Assembly: GCA_965223125.1 (NCBI GenBank) | Contig: OZ244984.1 | Span: forward strand, 2,046,001 to 2,110,000 | Reading direction: 5' to 3' | Origin: Pacificispira sp965223125 | Lineage (GTDB): Bacteria; Pseudomonadota; Alphaproteobacteria; UBA8366; Aestuariispiraceae | DNA length: 64,000 bases | Part shown: one piece after another, positions 24,629-33,401 of the stretch | Layout: every line of letters starts with the position of its first letter | Numbering within the stretch: the first letter of the stretch is position 1 | Made by a program: the position numbers and the translations under genes | The notes under the pieces: generated by a model | Told to the model about the DNA's origin: nothing | Database searches by the model: none | Seen by the model: the letters and a program-made list of their open reading frames with translations, nothing else

Positions 24629-24976
24629 ATGAGCGACACTCCGAACAACCCCGATGATGATCCCTTTCGCGCGAATCGCGGAATCCTTGTCATCGTCATC
24701 GCCCTGGGGGCCGCCATCGTCATCGGCGTCGGTGCCCTGATATACGGTATTCTGCAGAAGTCCGGCAAGTCGCCTGAACCGGAAACGGCAGATGTCCAGA
24801 CAGTAATGACCTCTCCCTCACTGCCCGCGTCACCGGATACCGCGATCCGCGGAATGATGGCGGTGGACGGCATTCTCTATCTCCACATCCAGAATGGAAA
24901 AGGCCGGGAAATCCTGCGCGCCTATGACGGAACCGGCAGAATGATATTTGAAATTGATCCCGTTCTCACTGAATAA
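24629..24976 (+). CDS. Small single-pass membrane protein (DUF6476-like)
   Basis: The 115-residue protein has a charged N-terminus (MSDTPNNPDDDPFRANRG), one membrane helix (ILVIVIALGAAIVIGVGALIYGIL, about 19-42) and a short soluble domain ending GMMAVDGILYLHIQNGKGREILRAYDGTGRMIFEI. I recall such proteins beside RluA/RluD genes in Alphaproteobacteria under DUF6476. Function unknown. It is divergent from the RluD-like gene with a 45-base gap. Confidence 0.7.
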   Translation: MSDTPNNPDDDPFRANRGILVIVIALGAAIVIGVGALIYGILQKSGKSPEPETADVQTVMTSPSLPASPDTAIRGMMAVDGILYLHIQNGKGREILRAYDGTGRMIFEIDPVLTE

Positions 24977-25088
24977 CCGCCAGAAAGATAAACCGGGGGT
25001 TAATGTTTTTGCGGGACTACCCTACTATTCCTCGTGCATAGTCCCCCGTGCATAGTAAATGTCCTTTCCGGTAGCTTGAGTAACGATC

Positions 25089-28052
25089 ATGGCGAATCCG
25101 ATTGCGCGTCCGAGACACAGCTACTCGCTTCAGGTGCATCTCAGCACTATCTTTCTGTCTCTTGTCATTGCTGTCGGTATTGCACTTGGGACGCTGGCCT
25201 ATCGCTATGCCGTGAATCTTGTCGATACCTCGACCGATGCCGTCCTGGAGCGTGTCACCCGCTATTCGGTGGCCCGGACGGAATCGCTGTTTTCTCCGGC
25301 GGAAAGTGTGGCGCACCTCCTCTCCTCCTCCGTTATCCTGAGTTCCCGCGGCTTCACCGAGCGGGTCCGGGGCATGCAGATCATGCTGCAGGGGTTGGAG
25401 CGCGCACCCAGCATCACCTCTGTCTATGTCGCCAATGGTGAAGGGGATTTCATGCTGGTGCGTCGCCTGCCGGACGATCCGGCTTTGGCAGCCCGGTTCA
25501 ACGCACCACCCGGAACGGCCTATGTCATGCAGAGCATCGAACGGATAGCCGATCAGGAACCGGTCGGGATGTTCATCTATATCGGCAGCAGTCGCCGGGT
25601 TCTGGGTGTTGAGGATCGCCCGGATTATGTTGATTTCGATCCGCGTAGCCGTCCCTGGTACAATACCGCACGGGATCAGAATGGTGCGATTACCACAGCA
25701 CCCTATGTCTTTTTCACGACACGAGAAATCGGCACCACCATCGCCCGGCGCAGCGCTGCATCGGTTCCCGGTCCCTATTATGTGGTCGGCGTCGACATCA
25801 CCTTGAAGACCCTGAGCACGGCGATGATTGAGAACCGGGTTACACCCGGAAGCGAAAGCGTCCTGATGACGAAGGAGGGGTTGATCGCAGCCCATGCCAA
25901 TCCGGATCAGGTCATGTACACGCTGGAAAACGGGGACATGAAACAACGGCATGTTTCGGAAATCGACATGCCGATCCTTTCCCTTGGCTTCGAGCGGTTC
26001 CGGGCCGGTGCGGGCGAAAGGCAATCGCTTATCCTGAATGGGGCAGAATGGGAAGTCGCTTTCGGCGCCGTTCCGTTGGTCGGTGGGGAAGATCTGATTC
26101 TGGGCATCGCGATACCGCGAATCGAGATGATGGCCAGTGTCTTTTCCCTGTTGCGAGAGGGAGGGCTTTGGTTCGTCGGTCTGCTGCTTCTGTCCGCAAT
26201 CGCGGTTTTCTGGGTATCCCGTGAGGTCACCCGCCCGATACGCGGGTTGCAGCATCAGGCGGAAGCGGTTCGCCGGTTCGATTTCTCACCGGGGAACCAT
26301 GTCCGGACCCGGATTTCCGATATCCAGGATCTTGGGATCGCCGTCACGATGATGCAGGAAACCATCCGGAGGTTCCTTGAGATCAGCAATGCGGTGGCGG
26401 CGGAGGAGGATTTCGACTCCCTGATGCGTCGCCTGCTGGACGAGATTATCGGGACAACCCAGACAGAAGCCGGGATTCTCTATCTGACCAGTGACGACGG
26501 AGCGCGACTGGTCCCCCATGCGGCCCGTCTGGACCATTACCGAGACCTTGAAATCCCGCTCTCCGATGTCCTGCTGTCACGCAAACGCGCACTTATCGTC
26601 CGCACCACGGTCGACGAACTGGCTGAAGGAGCCACTGCGACTGAGACAGAACTGGATATGATGGGCCTGACCGGGATCGGGCAGGCAATGGATGAAATAC
26701 CCCGTAATCTGGTCGCCGCGCCGCTGTTCAATCGTCAGAAGGAGCTTGTCGGTGTTCTGCTACTGATCGAGTCCGACCACACGATGGACCCGGCACTTGT
26801 CCGGTTCACCGAGGCCCTGTCCGGGTCGGCGGCGGTCTCGCTGGAGGCGCGTCAACTGATCGCCGTCCAGAAGGAACTGTTCGAAAGTTTCATCCGGATC
26901 ATCGCCGGGGCCATCGATGCCAAGAGCCCCTATACTGGCGGGCACTGCGCGCGCGTTCCGGAACTGACCAAGATGCTGGCCGCCGCCGCCGACAGGGCGG
27001 AAGACGGGCCATTCGGCGATTTCAAGCTGACTACAGAAGACTGGGAGGCGATCCATGTTGCAGCCTGGCTGCATGATTGCGGCAAGGTCACGACGCCGGA
27101 ATTTGTTGTCGACAAGGCAACCAAGCTGGAGACGATCTATGATCGCATTCACGAAATCCGGATGCGTATCGAAGTGATGAAGCGGGAGGCGGAAATCGAC
27201 TATCTGCGCGACGCACTGCGCCATGGTGAAACACCGGAACGCCAGTCGGAGCTGGCCGCAACCCTGGCCCAACTGGACGACGATTTTGCCTTTCTGGCCG
27301 ATTGCAATCCGGGCGGGGAGTTCATGTCGGACGACCGGATCGCGCGGATCCGCGCGCTTGCGGAAAAGACATGGACCCGCACGCTGGATGATCGTCTCGG
27401 TATTTCCCATGCAGAACTGGAAAGAATGGAGCGCCGCGAACACATTAAGCCGCCAGTTCTGGAACCTCTGCTGGCGGATCGCGTCGAGCATCTGTTCCCG
27501 CGCCCCGAATCGGAAAAACTGGAAGAGAAGAACCCATGGGGCTTCAAGATGGATGTCCCGGAACTGCTCTATAACCGGGGCGAGGTTCATAACCTGTGCA
27601 TCCGGCGGGGCACCCTGACGGACGAGGATCGCTATAAGATCAACGAACATATCGTTCAGACGATCAAGATGCTGGATCACTTGCCCTTTCCGAAGCACTT
27701 GAAACATGTGCCGGAACTGGCGGGTGGACATCATGAGAAGATGGACGGAACCGGATATCCCAAGCGCCTGTCAAAGAAGGATATGTCCCCTGTCGCCCGG
27801 ATGATGGCGATTGCCGACATCTTTGAGGCGCTGACCGCCATTGACCGTCCCTACAAGAAGGGCAAGACCCTGGCCGAGGCACTGAAGATCATGACCTTCA
27901 TGGTCAAGGATCAGCATATCGACCCGGATCTGTTCGACCTGTTCCTGACATCGGGAATCTATAAGGATTATGCAGAAAAGTACCTGAAACCCGAGCAGAT
28001 CGATGCGGGAGATCCGGAGGAATACCGCGTCAGGCCCCCGGCAGCGGAATGA
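25089..28052 (+). CDS. Large HD-GYP-type phosphohydrolase with CACHE, HAMP and GAF domains
   Basis: This 987-residue membrane protein has a first helix (about 15-40), a dCACHE-like sensor region with SRPWYNTA (about 40-340), a second helix (LWFVGLLLLSAIAVFWV), HAMP (EVTRPIRGLQHQAEAVRRFDF), GAF (about 430-600) and a C-terminal HD domain. Key motifs are TGGHCARVPELT, HDCGK (about 662-666), and GGHHEKMDGTGYPKRL (about 879-894). HD-GYP enzymes hydrolyse cyclic di-GMP. The HD and GYP motifs are about 215 residues apart, against about 60 in ordinary HD-GYP proteins, so a large insertion splits the domain. It ends 23 bp inside the convergent pirin gene. Confidence 0.87.
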   Translation: MANPIARPRHSYSLQVHLSTIFLSLVIAVGIALGTLAYRYAVNLVDTSTDAVLERVTRYSVARTESLFSPAESVAHLLSSSVILSSRGFTERVRGMQIMLQGLERAPSITSVYVANGEGDFMLVRRLPDDPALAARFNAPPGTAYVMQSIERIADQEPVGMFIYIGSSRRVLGVEDRPDYVDFDPRSRPWYNTARDQNGAITTAPYVFFTTREIGTTIARRSAASVPGPYYVVGVDITLKTLSTAMIENRVTPGSESVLMTKEGLIAAHANPDQVMYTLENGDMKQRHVSEIDMPILSLGFERFRAGAGERQSLILNGAEWEVAFGAVPLVGGEDLILGIAIPRIEMMASVFSLLREGGLWFVGLLLLSAIAVFWVSREVTRPIRGLQHQAEAVRRFDFSPGNHVRTRISDIQDLGIAVTMMQETIRRFLEISNAVAAEEDFDSLMRRLLDEIIGTTQTEAGILYLTSDDGARLVPHAARLDHYRDLEIPLSDVLLSRKRALIVRTTVDELAEGATATETELDMMGLTGIGQAMDEIPRNLVAAPLFNRQKELVGVLLLIESDHTMDPALVRFTEALSGSAAVSLEARQLIAVQKELFESFIRIIAGAIDAKSPYTGGHCARVPELTKMLAAAADRAEDGPFGDFKLTTEDWEAIHVAAWLHDCGKVTTPEFVVDKATKLETIYDRIHEIRMRIEVMKREAEIDYLRDALRHGETPERQSELAATLAQLDDDFAFLADCNPGGEFMSDDRIARIRALAEKTWTRTLDDRLGISHAELERMERREHIKPPVLEPLLADRVEHLFPRPESEKLEEKNPWGFKMDVPELLYNRGEVHNLCIRRGTLTDEDRYKINEHIVQTIKMLDHLPFPKHLKHVPELAGGHHEKMDGTGYPKRLSKKDMSPVARMMAIADIFEALTAIDRPYKKGKTLAEALKIMTFMVKDQHIDPDLFDLFLTSGIYKDYAEKYLKPEQIDAGDPEEYRVRPPAAE

Positions 28053-28947
28053 AATCGGTTTCCTCTGGCACTGGGTCGAACCTGCCTTCCTGCCAATCCG
28101 CCTTTGCCTGATCGATCCGTTCCCTGCGGCTGGAAACGAAGTTCCAGTACATGTGACGCGGCCCGTCCAGCGGTGCGCCGCCGCAGAGCATCATCCGTAC
28201 CGCGCCCCTGGCGGAAACCGTTACGGGATGGCCCGGTTTCAGAACAACCATGCGCCCCGGCTCGAATACCGTCCCGGCAATTTTCAGGTCTCCGGACAAC
28301 AGATACAATGCCCGTTCCTCGGTCTCCACCGGCAGATCGAGCGATGCCCCATCGGAAATGGCGATATCGGCATAGAGCGTTTCCCAGGGTGTCACCACTG
28401 GGGAGGTCGCCTCCCAGGCGCTGCCGACGATCAGGCCGATCGTAGCGCCATCCTGCCGGATCCAGGGGATATCCCCTGCGGCATAATGCTGAAAGGATGG
28501 CGCGATTTCTTCCTGTGATCTGGGCAGGGCTATCCAAGTCTGTATGCCATAGACCCGCGCCCCGTTCACACGGCCTTCCGGCGGTGTGCGTTCCGAATGC
28601 ACGATACCCGACCCCGCCGTCATCCAGTTGACTTCTCCGGGCCGGATCACCTTGACATAGCCCAGACTGTCCCGATGCAGAATCTCACCCTCGATCATCC
28701 AGGTGATGGTGGACAGCCCGATATGCGGATGGGGTCGGACATCCAGGAATTCATCGTTCTGAAATGCCGTCGGCCCCATCTGGTCGAAGAATACGAATGG
28801 CCCGACCGAGCGTTGTTCAATCGCGGGCAGGACACGGCGGACCTCGAAGGCACCGATATCGCGCGGCTTGGGAACGATGGTGCGCAAGACCGGATCGCAA
28901 TCCGGAACCGGTGCGACAATCCCTTCCGGTGCTTCGTGCAGGCTCAT
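28030..28947 (-). CDS. Pirin-family bicupin protein
   Basis: The 305-residue protein shows RPHPHIGLSTITWMIEGEILHRDSLG and MTAGSGIVHSE, the metal-ligand region of the N-terminal cupin in pirins (two His, one His, one Glu). A second cupin follows (LYLLSGDLKI... GRMVVLKPGHPV). Some bacterial pirins have quercetin dioxygenase activity and some are redox regulators; the role here is unknown. The gene is convergent with the HD-GYP gene and overlaps its last 23 bases. Confidence 0.9.
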   Translation of the reverse strand: MSLHEAPEGIVAPVPDCDPVLRTIVPKPRDIGAFEVRRVLPAIEQRSVGPFVFFDQMGPTAFQNDEFLDVRPHPHIGLSTITWMIEGEILHRDSLGYVKVIRPGEVNWMTAGSGIVHSERTPPEGRVNGARVYGIQTWIALPRSQEEIAPSFQHYAAGDIPWIRQDGATIGLIVGSAWEATSPVVTPWETLYADIAISDGASLDLPVETEERALYLLSGDLKIAGTVFEPGRMVVLKPGHPVTVSARGAVRMMLCGGAPLDGPRHMYWNFVSSRRERIDQAKADWQEGRFDPVPEETDFIPLPGA

Positions 28948-29022
28948 GACGGATACCTCCCGATTTCACTGTTCCGCGAAGTATGGGACCACCCGGAATC
29001 CCGGTCAATCGAACAGGCCCAT

Positions 29023-29814
29023 CTATCCGGCGATATCCACCACGACCGGGACATGGTCGGAGGGTTTTTCCCAGTCCCGGGCATCGGCCAGCACCCGCAT
29101 TCCGGTCACCTGATCGGCCAGCATTGGCGTGGCCCAGGCGTGGTCCAGGCGACGGCCCTTGTTGGCGGCGCGCCAGTCCTTCGAGCGATAGCTCCACCAG
29201 GTATAGAGTTTCTCCTCGTCCGGCACGAATTTCCGCATGCAGTCGACCCAGCCGAAGGCAGCCTGGGCGGCGGTGAACTTCTCCACCTCAATGGGTGTGT
29301 GGCTGACGATCTTCAACAGTTGCTTGTGCGACCAGACATCGTGCTCCAGCGGTGCAATATTCAGGTCACCCAGCACCATCAGCTTCGTGTTCCGATCCCG
29401 ATTGGTCCCGAACCAGACAGCCATTTCATCGACGAAATCGAGCTTGTGGCCGAACTTGTCATTGATCTCCCGATCCGGCTCGTCGCCCCCGGCGGGGACA
29501 TAGAGCGAATGCACCTCCAGACCGGTCGGCAGGGTCGCGAAGATATGCCGACCATCCGCCTTTCCGGTCCAGTCATGCCGCCCGACATCGGTCAGGGGCA
29601 GTTTTGAGAGGATGCAGACGCCGTTATAGCCCTTGATCCCGTTAATCGCGATATGCTCGAAGCCCAAGGCTCTCACATCATCGAATGGAAACTGATCGTC
29701 ATGCACCTTTGTTTCCTGCAGGCAGATCACGTCCGGCGCGGTCTCCGCCACCAGTTGTGCCAGAATAGGCATCCGAAGGCGCAGTGAATTGATGTTCCAG
29801 GTCGCAATACGCAT
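29023..29814 (-). CDS. xth: Exodeoxyribonuclease III
   Basis: The 263-residue enzyme is an AP endonuclease/3'-5' exonuclease for base-excision repair. It has MRIATWNINSLRLR, CLQETKVHDDQFP (catalytic Glu), GYNGVCILSK, LGDLNIAPLEHDVW (Asp, Asn) and the final SDHVPVVVDI (Asp-His). All catalytic residues are present and the length is normal. It is followed upstream on the same strand by the glutamine amidotransferase-like gene, 30 bases away. Confidence 0.95.
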   Translation of the reverse strand: MRIATWNINSLRLRMPILAQLVAETAPDVICLQETKVHDDQFPFDDVRALGFEHIAINGIKGYNGVCILSKLPLTDVGRHDWTGKADGRHIFATLPTGLEVHSLYVPAGGDEPDREINDKFGHKLDFVDEMAVWFGTNRDRNTKLMVLGDLNIAPLEHDVWSHKQLLKIVSHTPIEVEKFTAAQAAFGWVDCMRKFVPDEEKLYTWWSYRSKDWRAANKGRRLDHAWATPMLADQVTGMRVLADARDWEKPSDHVPVVVDIAG

Positions 29815-29844
29815 GGGGTCTCACTTTCTATCAGTCGATCTCGG

Positions 29845-30600
29845 TTATCGGCTCTCGGCACGGGCGCGCGCGGCATCGCCGAAGGCACGGAACAGGGCGC
29901 GGCTCAAAGGCCATTGCAGGGCGGTCGGATGCTCGGGATGCCACTGCACCGCCAGCAGGAATCCTCTCGCGCGCGGCAGGCTGACAGATTCGATGATGCC
30001 GTCATCGCTTACCGCCTCGACGAACAGATCATCGGCCAGGCGATCAATGGCCTGGGCATGGAGCGAATTCACCATTGCCGGACCGGCGGCACCGTTCAGT
30101 TTCTCCAGCATCCCGCCGCGATGAATCTCTATCGGGTGGGCCAGATCATACTGTTGATCCAAGGGCACGTCCTTGCGCGCGCGATGGTCCCGCTTGGCGG
30201 GCAGTTCGGCGACATGTTGGTGCAGGCTGCCGCCCAGCGCAACGTTCAATTCCTGCTGGCCGCGACAGACCGCGAAAAGCGGCAGACCGGCGGCAATCGC
30301 CTTGCGGATCAGCGGCAGGGTCAGCGAATCCCGTGCTGGATCGCGCTCGATGCCCTCCCGAAAAGCCGGTCCGCCATAATTCATCGGCTCGACATTCGAC
30401 GGACTTCCGGTCAGGAACAACCCGTCCAGCCGCTCAATCAGGGCGTCGAGATCCAGATCCGGCAATGCCGGGATCGCCAGCGGCAGGGCTTCCGATGCAC
30501 TGGCAACGGCATTCAGGTATTTGTGGCCAACGTGATGATAGACGCTGCCTTGATCCGTCATGCGGGTGCAGGACGTAACGCCGATCAGGGGTGCGGACAT
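29845..30600 (-). CDS. Class I glutamine amidotransferase-like hydrolase (PuuD-like)
   Basis: The 251-residue protein has LIGVTSCTRM, LDGLFLTGSPSNVEP, the nucleophile loop FAVCRGQQELNV (Cys) and QWHPEHP (His, Glu), the catalytic triad of class I amidotransferases. The family includes gamma-glutamyl-GABA hydrolase PuuD of putrescine breakdown. No other Puu genes are nearby apart from the amine oxidase 8 kb away, so the substrate is uncertain. The start MSAPLIGV at 30600 is chosen; MRNP at 30612 is possible. The longer frame to 30963 runs antisense to the next gene. Confidence 0.88.
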   Translation of the reverse strand: MSAPLIGVTSCTRMTDQGSVYHHVGHKYLNAVASASEALPLAIPALPDLDLDALIERLDGLFLTGSPSNVEPMNYGGPAFREGIERDPARDSLTLPLIRKAIAAGLPLFAVCRGQQELNVALGGSLHQHVAELPAKRDHRARKDVPLDQQYDLAHPIEIHRGGMLEKLNGAAGPAMVNSLHAQAIDRLADDLFVEAVSDDGIIESVSLPRARGFLLAVQWHPEHPTALQWPLSRALFRAFGDAARARAESR

Positions 30601-30717
30601 AGGATTCCTCATTTGGGGCAAATCGGACAGGGGCGAATTCAGGATAACGCGGATGTGACCTTCTGTCCTGTCATAGCCGTCTTGCCGGGGTCGGGCAATC
30701 CGCCCAGATTGACCCTC

Positions 30718-31506
30718 ATGGAAAATCCGACCGAAACCCTGCTTGCCTACAAGTCCGTTGCCATCGCGGGATGGATCGCCCTGTTCTTCGTGGTGGAAAG
30801 GCTGTTGCCTGCGGCCAATGTTCCGCTGGATCGCGGCAGTCGGACCCGTCGCCTGCTCAGCAATGCCGGACTGTTCGGGACCAATGCGGTGCTCTCCGTT
30901 CTGGTCGTCGTCCCGATCTCGGTCTGGGCGGTATCGGTCGGGCCGGACTGGCGGGCGGATCACGCGCCCTGGTGGGATGGAATCAAGGGGCTTCTGCTCG
31001 ACCTGTTGCTATTGGATTTTCTGATCTACTGGTGGCACCGCGCCAATCATGCCGTGCCGCTGCTCTGGCGCTTCCATGAGGTTCATCATCTGGATGAAAC
31101 GCTGGACAGCACATCGGCCCTGCGCTTCCACTGGGGGGAGGTCCTGTTATCCGCCGCCGCCCGAGCGGTCTTCATCATCGCCCTCGACCTGCCGCTGGAA
31201 AGCGTTCTGGTTTTCGAAACCCTGGTGCTTCTGTCCGCGATCTTCGTGCATTCCAACGTGAAACTGCCGAAGGGGGTGGAAGGGATTTTGGGCTGGATCA
31301 TTGTAACCCCGGCGATCCACTGGATCCACCATCATGCAGTCCGCCGGGACACCGATTCCAACTATGGCAATACATTCAGTTTCTGGGACCGGATGTTCGG
31401 GTCGTTCAACCCCGCAATCCGCGATCCCGACATGAAGATCGGAGTTGAACGCGAACCGGAAAAGCGCTTCCTGCGCCTGCTGATCCGACCGTTTGAACGC
31501 CGTTGA
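30718..31506 (+). CDS. Fatty acid hydroxylase / sterol desaturase family membrane protein
   Basis: The 262-residue protein has several membrane helices (IAGWIALFFVVERLL, NAVLSVLVVVPISVWAV, LLLDLLLLDFLIYWW) and the family's histidine clusters: HRANH, HEVHH and HWIHHH plus a later NYGNTFSFWDRMFG. These bind a di-iron centre for C-H hydroxylation or desaturation of lipids. The lipid substrate is unknown. The ATG at 30718 has no strong ribosome-binding site. It is divergent from the amidotransferase-like gene and converges with the DUF1223 gene. Confidence 0.88.
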   Translation: MENPTETLLAYKSVAIAGWIALFFVVERLLPAANVPLDRGSRTRRLLSNAGLFGTNAVLSVLVVVPISVWAVSVGPDWRADHAPWWDGIKGLLLDLLLLDFLIYWWHRANHAVPLLWRFHEVHHLDETLDSTSALRFHWGEVLLSAAARAVFIIALDLPLESVLVFETLVLLSAIFVHSNVKLPKGVEGILGWIIVTPAIHWIHHHAVRRDTDSNYGNTFSFWDRMFGSFNPAIRDPDMKIGVEREPEKRFLRLLIRPFERR

Positions 31507-31510
31507 AGAT

Positions 31511-32293
31511 TCAGATCGCCATGTCGGCGGCCGCAGCGATGGCTCCGGTTTCGGGATCCTGCACCAGAATGGCACAGCCATCGACCCCAGCAATCTGATC
31601 CGGCGTCAGCATCAGTTCAAGCGACCCACCCCGCCAATCATGACCAAGGTCTTCCAGGTGACGGACAACATGGGCGTTGATGAGTTTCTTTCCGGAATTC
31701 TCGCCGCGCAGCACTTCGGTCTCGTGACGCGCATCATAGCCGACCAGATACAGGCGATGCATTGGCCTAACCGCCCCGCCGTTCCGGTCCGAATCCGTCA
31801 ACGTCAGAGCTACGCCGCCATCGGGTCTGCGGGTCAGGTGAAGCATCGGCGCTTCCCCGTCCCGCGCCGCCATCATCCGCTTCATCGCCGCCGTCTCTAT
31901 CCGGGCCTCGACCGCGCTGCGACGGGACCCGACCTCATGCGCCTGTCCGTCGATCACCATCTGCGGCGTGTAATTGTATGGTGACCCGAAAATGCCGTTA
32001 TAAACGCGCTGGCGCTGGGTGAACCGGGGATCGGCGAACGGGTCAGCCCAGCCAATATAGTCCCAGTAATCGACATGATATTCCAGCGCCAGGATATCCG
32101 GGCGACCCGCCAGATCCGCTAACAGCGCCTCGGCAGGCGGACAGGAATTGCAGCCCTGGCTGGTGAACAGTTCGACCACGACCAGAGGGGCCTGTTCCAT
32201 CGCCCGCGCATGCCGGATGGATGGCAGGCCGAAAGCTGCAAGGGAAAGGGTGGCAAGACCATGGTTCAGGATTGAGCGTCGTGTCTGTGTCAT
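31511..32293 (-). CDS. Exported DUF1223 (thioredoxin-like) protein
   Basis: The 260-residue protein starts with a twin-arginine-like signal (MTQTRRSILNHGLATLSLAAFG). The DUF1223 hallmark VVELFTSQGCNSCPPAEALL carries a CxxC-type pair in a thioredoxin-like fold, followed by EYHVDYWDYIGWADPFADPRFTQRQ. Family members are periplasmic proteins of unknown activity, probably redox-linked. The start at 32293 places the signal at the N-terminus; the frame extends to 32353 without support. Confidence 0.85.
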   Translation of the reverse strand: MTQTRRSILNHGLATLSLAAFGLPSIRHARAMEQAPLVVVELFTSQGCNSCPPAEALLADLAGRPDILALEYHVDYWDYIGWADPFADPRFTQRQRVYNGIFGSPYNYTPQMVIDGQAHEVGSRRSAVEARIETAAMKRMMAARDGEAPMLHLTRRPDGGVALTLTDSDRNGGAVRPMHRLYLVGYDARHETEVLRGENSGKKLINAHVVRHLEDLGHDWRGGSLELMLTPDQIAGVDGCAILVQDPETGAIAAAADMAI

Positions 32294-32359
32294 GGGACTG
32301 AAGATAGTCGGCAATGGCGCTCCACCCGAATCACTTATGGGTGAAGCCATCAAATCTTC

Positions 32360-33262
32360 CTAACCAGACGCGACTTTCACGGTGATGGCAAGCGACTGGA
32401 AAGCATCCGGGGAGCCAAAATAGCTGCCGCTGACCGGGGAGGCCTGGGCCGGATCACGGGCGACAGCGACACGGATCAGATTGGCCCCGCCTGCGATGCC
32501 GTTGGTCGGATCGAATTCGACCCAGCCCGCACCGGGCAGATAGACCTGTACCCAGGCATGGGTTGCGCCCGCACCGCGCAGATCCGCGCCAGCGGGAAGT
32601 GTCGGGTCCTTCAGTGCCGCATCCAGCGCCGGATCATAGAGATAGCCCGATACGAACCGCGCACCGAGCCCGATGGAGCGCACCGCCTCCATGAAGAACA
32701 GCGCGAAATCGCGGCAGGTTCCGGTTCCCCGGTTCAAGGTTTCATGTGGTGTCTGTGTGCCATGGGCATCGCGGGTTTCATAAACGAAGATATTGCTGAT
32801 CGCCTGATTCATCGCCAACAGCGCTTCCGCTGTATCCGGTCCGCTCGCCCCATTCGGGCTGACAAGGAACTGGCGGGTCCATTCGGTCAGCCAGTGGTTC
32901 GGATCGGGATGGTGCCGCTCCGTACAGCGACCCAGATCGGCCATTTCGTCCAGGCTGTAAGGGAAGGGAAGGGTCTTTGCGTAATCGTCCAGCGTGGTGA
33001 AATCCGGATAGGCGAGGCCGTAATGCTCGATCTTGATCGTGCTTTCGATATCGAGCCGATCCGACTCTTCCAGAAACCGGACACGGGCGACGGAATTACC
33101 GAAAACGTCATGGGTCCAGCGGATTTCCGAAGCCGGATAGACCGACAGAGACGCCTCGATCATGCGCAGATCATGACTGTCCCTGGGCCGCATGATCAAG
33201 GCATGCTCTCCGAACCGCACCGGGCGGTCGTAATGATAACTGGTGAGATGGTGGACGGTCAT
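32360..33262 (-). CDS. Transglutaminase-like cysteine protease family protein
   Basis: The roughly 300-residue protein has a bacterial transglutaminase-like N-terminal domain (MTVHHLTSYHYDRPVRFGEH) and a core with the catalytic triad: Cys in GTGTCRDFALFF, His in ATHAWVQVYLPGAGW and Asp in EFDPTNG. Proteins of this type are often found with alpha-E or circularly permuted ATP-grasp genes in a peptide-related cluster, but those partners are not visible here. MQIMTV at 33271 is an alternative start. Substrate unknown. Confidence 0.87.
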   Translation of the reverse strand: MTVHHLTSYHYDRPVRFGEHALIMRPRDSHDLRMIEASLSVYPASEIRWTHDVFGNSVARVRFLEESDRLDIESTIKIEHYGLAYPDFTTLDDYAKTLPFPYSLDEMADLGRCTERHHPDPNHWLTEWTRQFLVSPNGASGPDTAEALLAMNQAISNIFVYETRDAHGTQTPHETLNRGTGTCRDFALFFMEAVRSIGLGARFVSGYLYDPALDAALKDPTLPAGADLRGAGATHAWVQVYLPGAGWVEFDPTNGIAGGANLIRVAVARDPAQASPVSGSYFGSPDAFQSLAITVKVASG

Positions 33263-33337
33263 TATTTGCATTGCAGCATAGGGTATAACCGGTATTTCCA
33301 GGATCGCATCCTAAAAAGTGTCACCCGTGACGAATCC

Positions 33338-33370
33338 AATGAAGAAGGGGCGGACCGCATGGCCCGCCCC
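33338..33370 (-). terminator. Terminator of acnA
   Basis: On the minus strand GGGGCGGGCC, loop ATGC and GGTCCGCCCC form a stem with one mismatch, followed by TTCTTCATT. It lies about 30 bases past the aconitase stop. Confidence 0.75.
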
Positions 33371-33401
33371 TCATAATTCCAGTATCAAAAGGAACGGAAA
33401 A

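Noticed and set aside
24965..24990. TGATCC near 24965 as another RpoE promoter
   Set aside because: The position 18 bases downstream is GCCAGA, not TAA. The TGATCC near 2467, inside hipB, fails in the same way.
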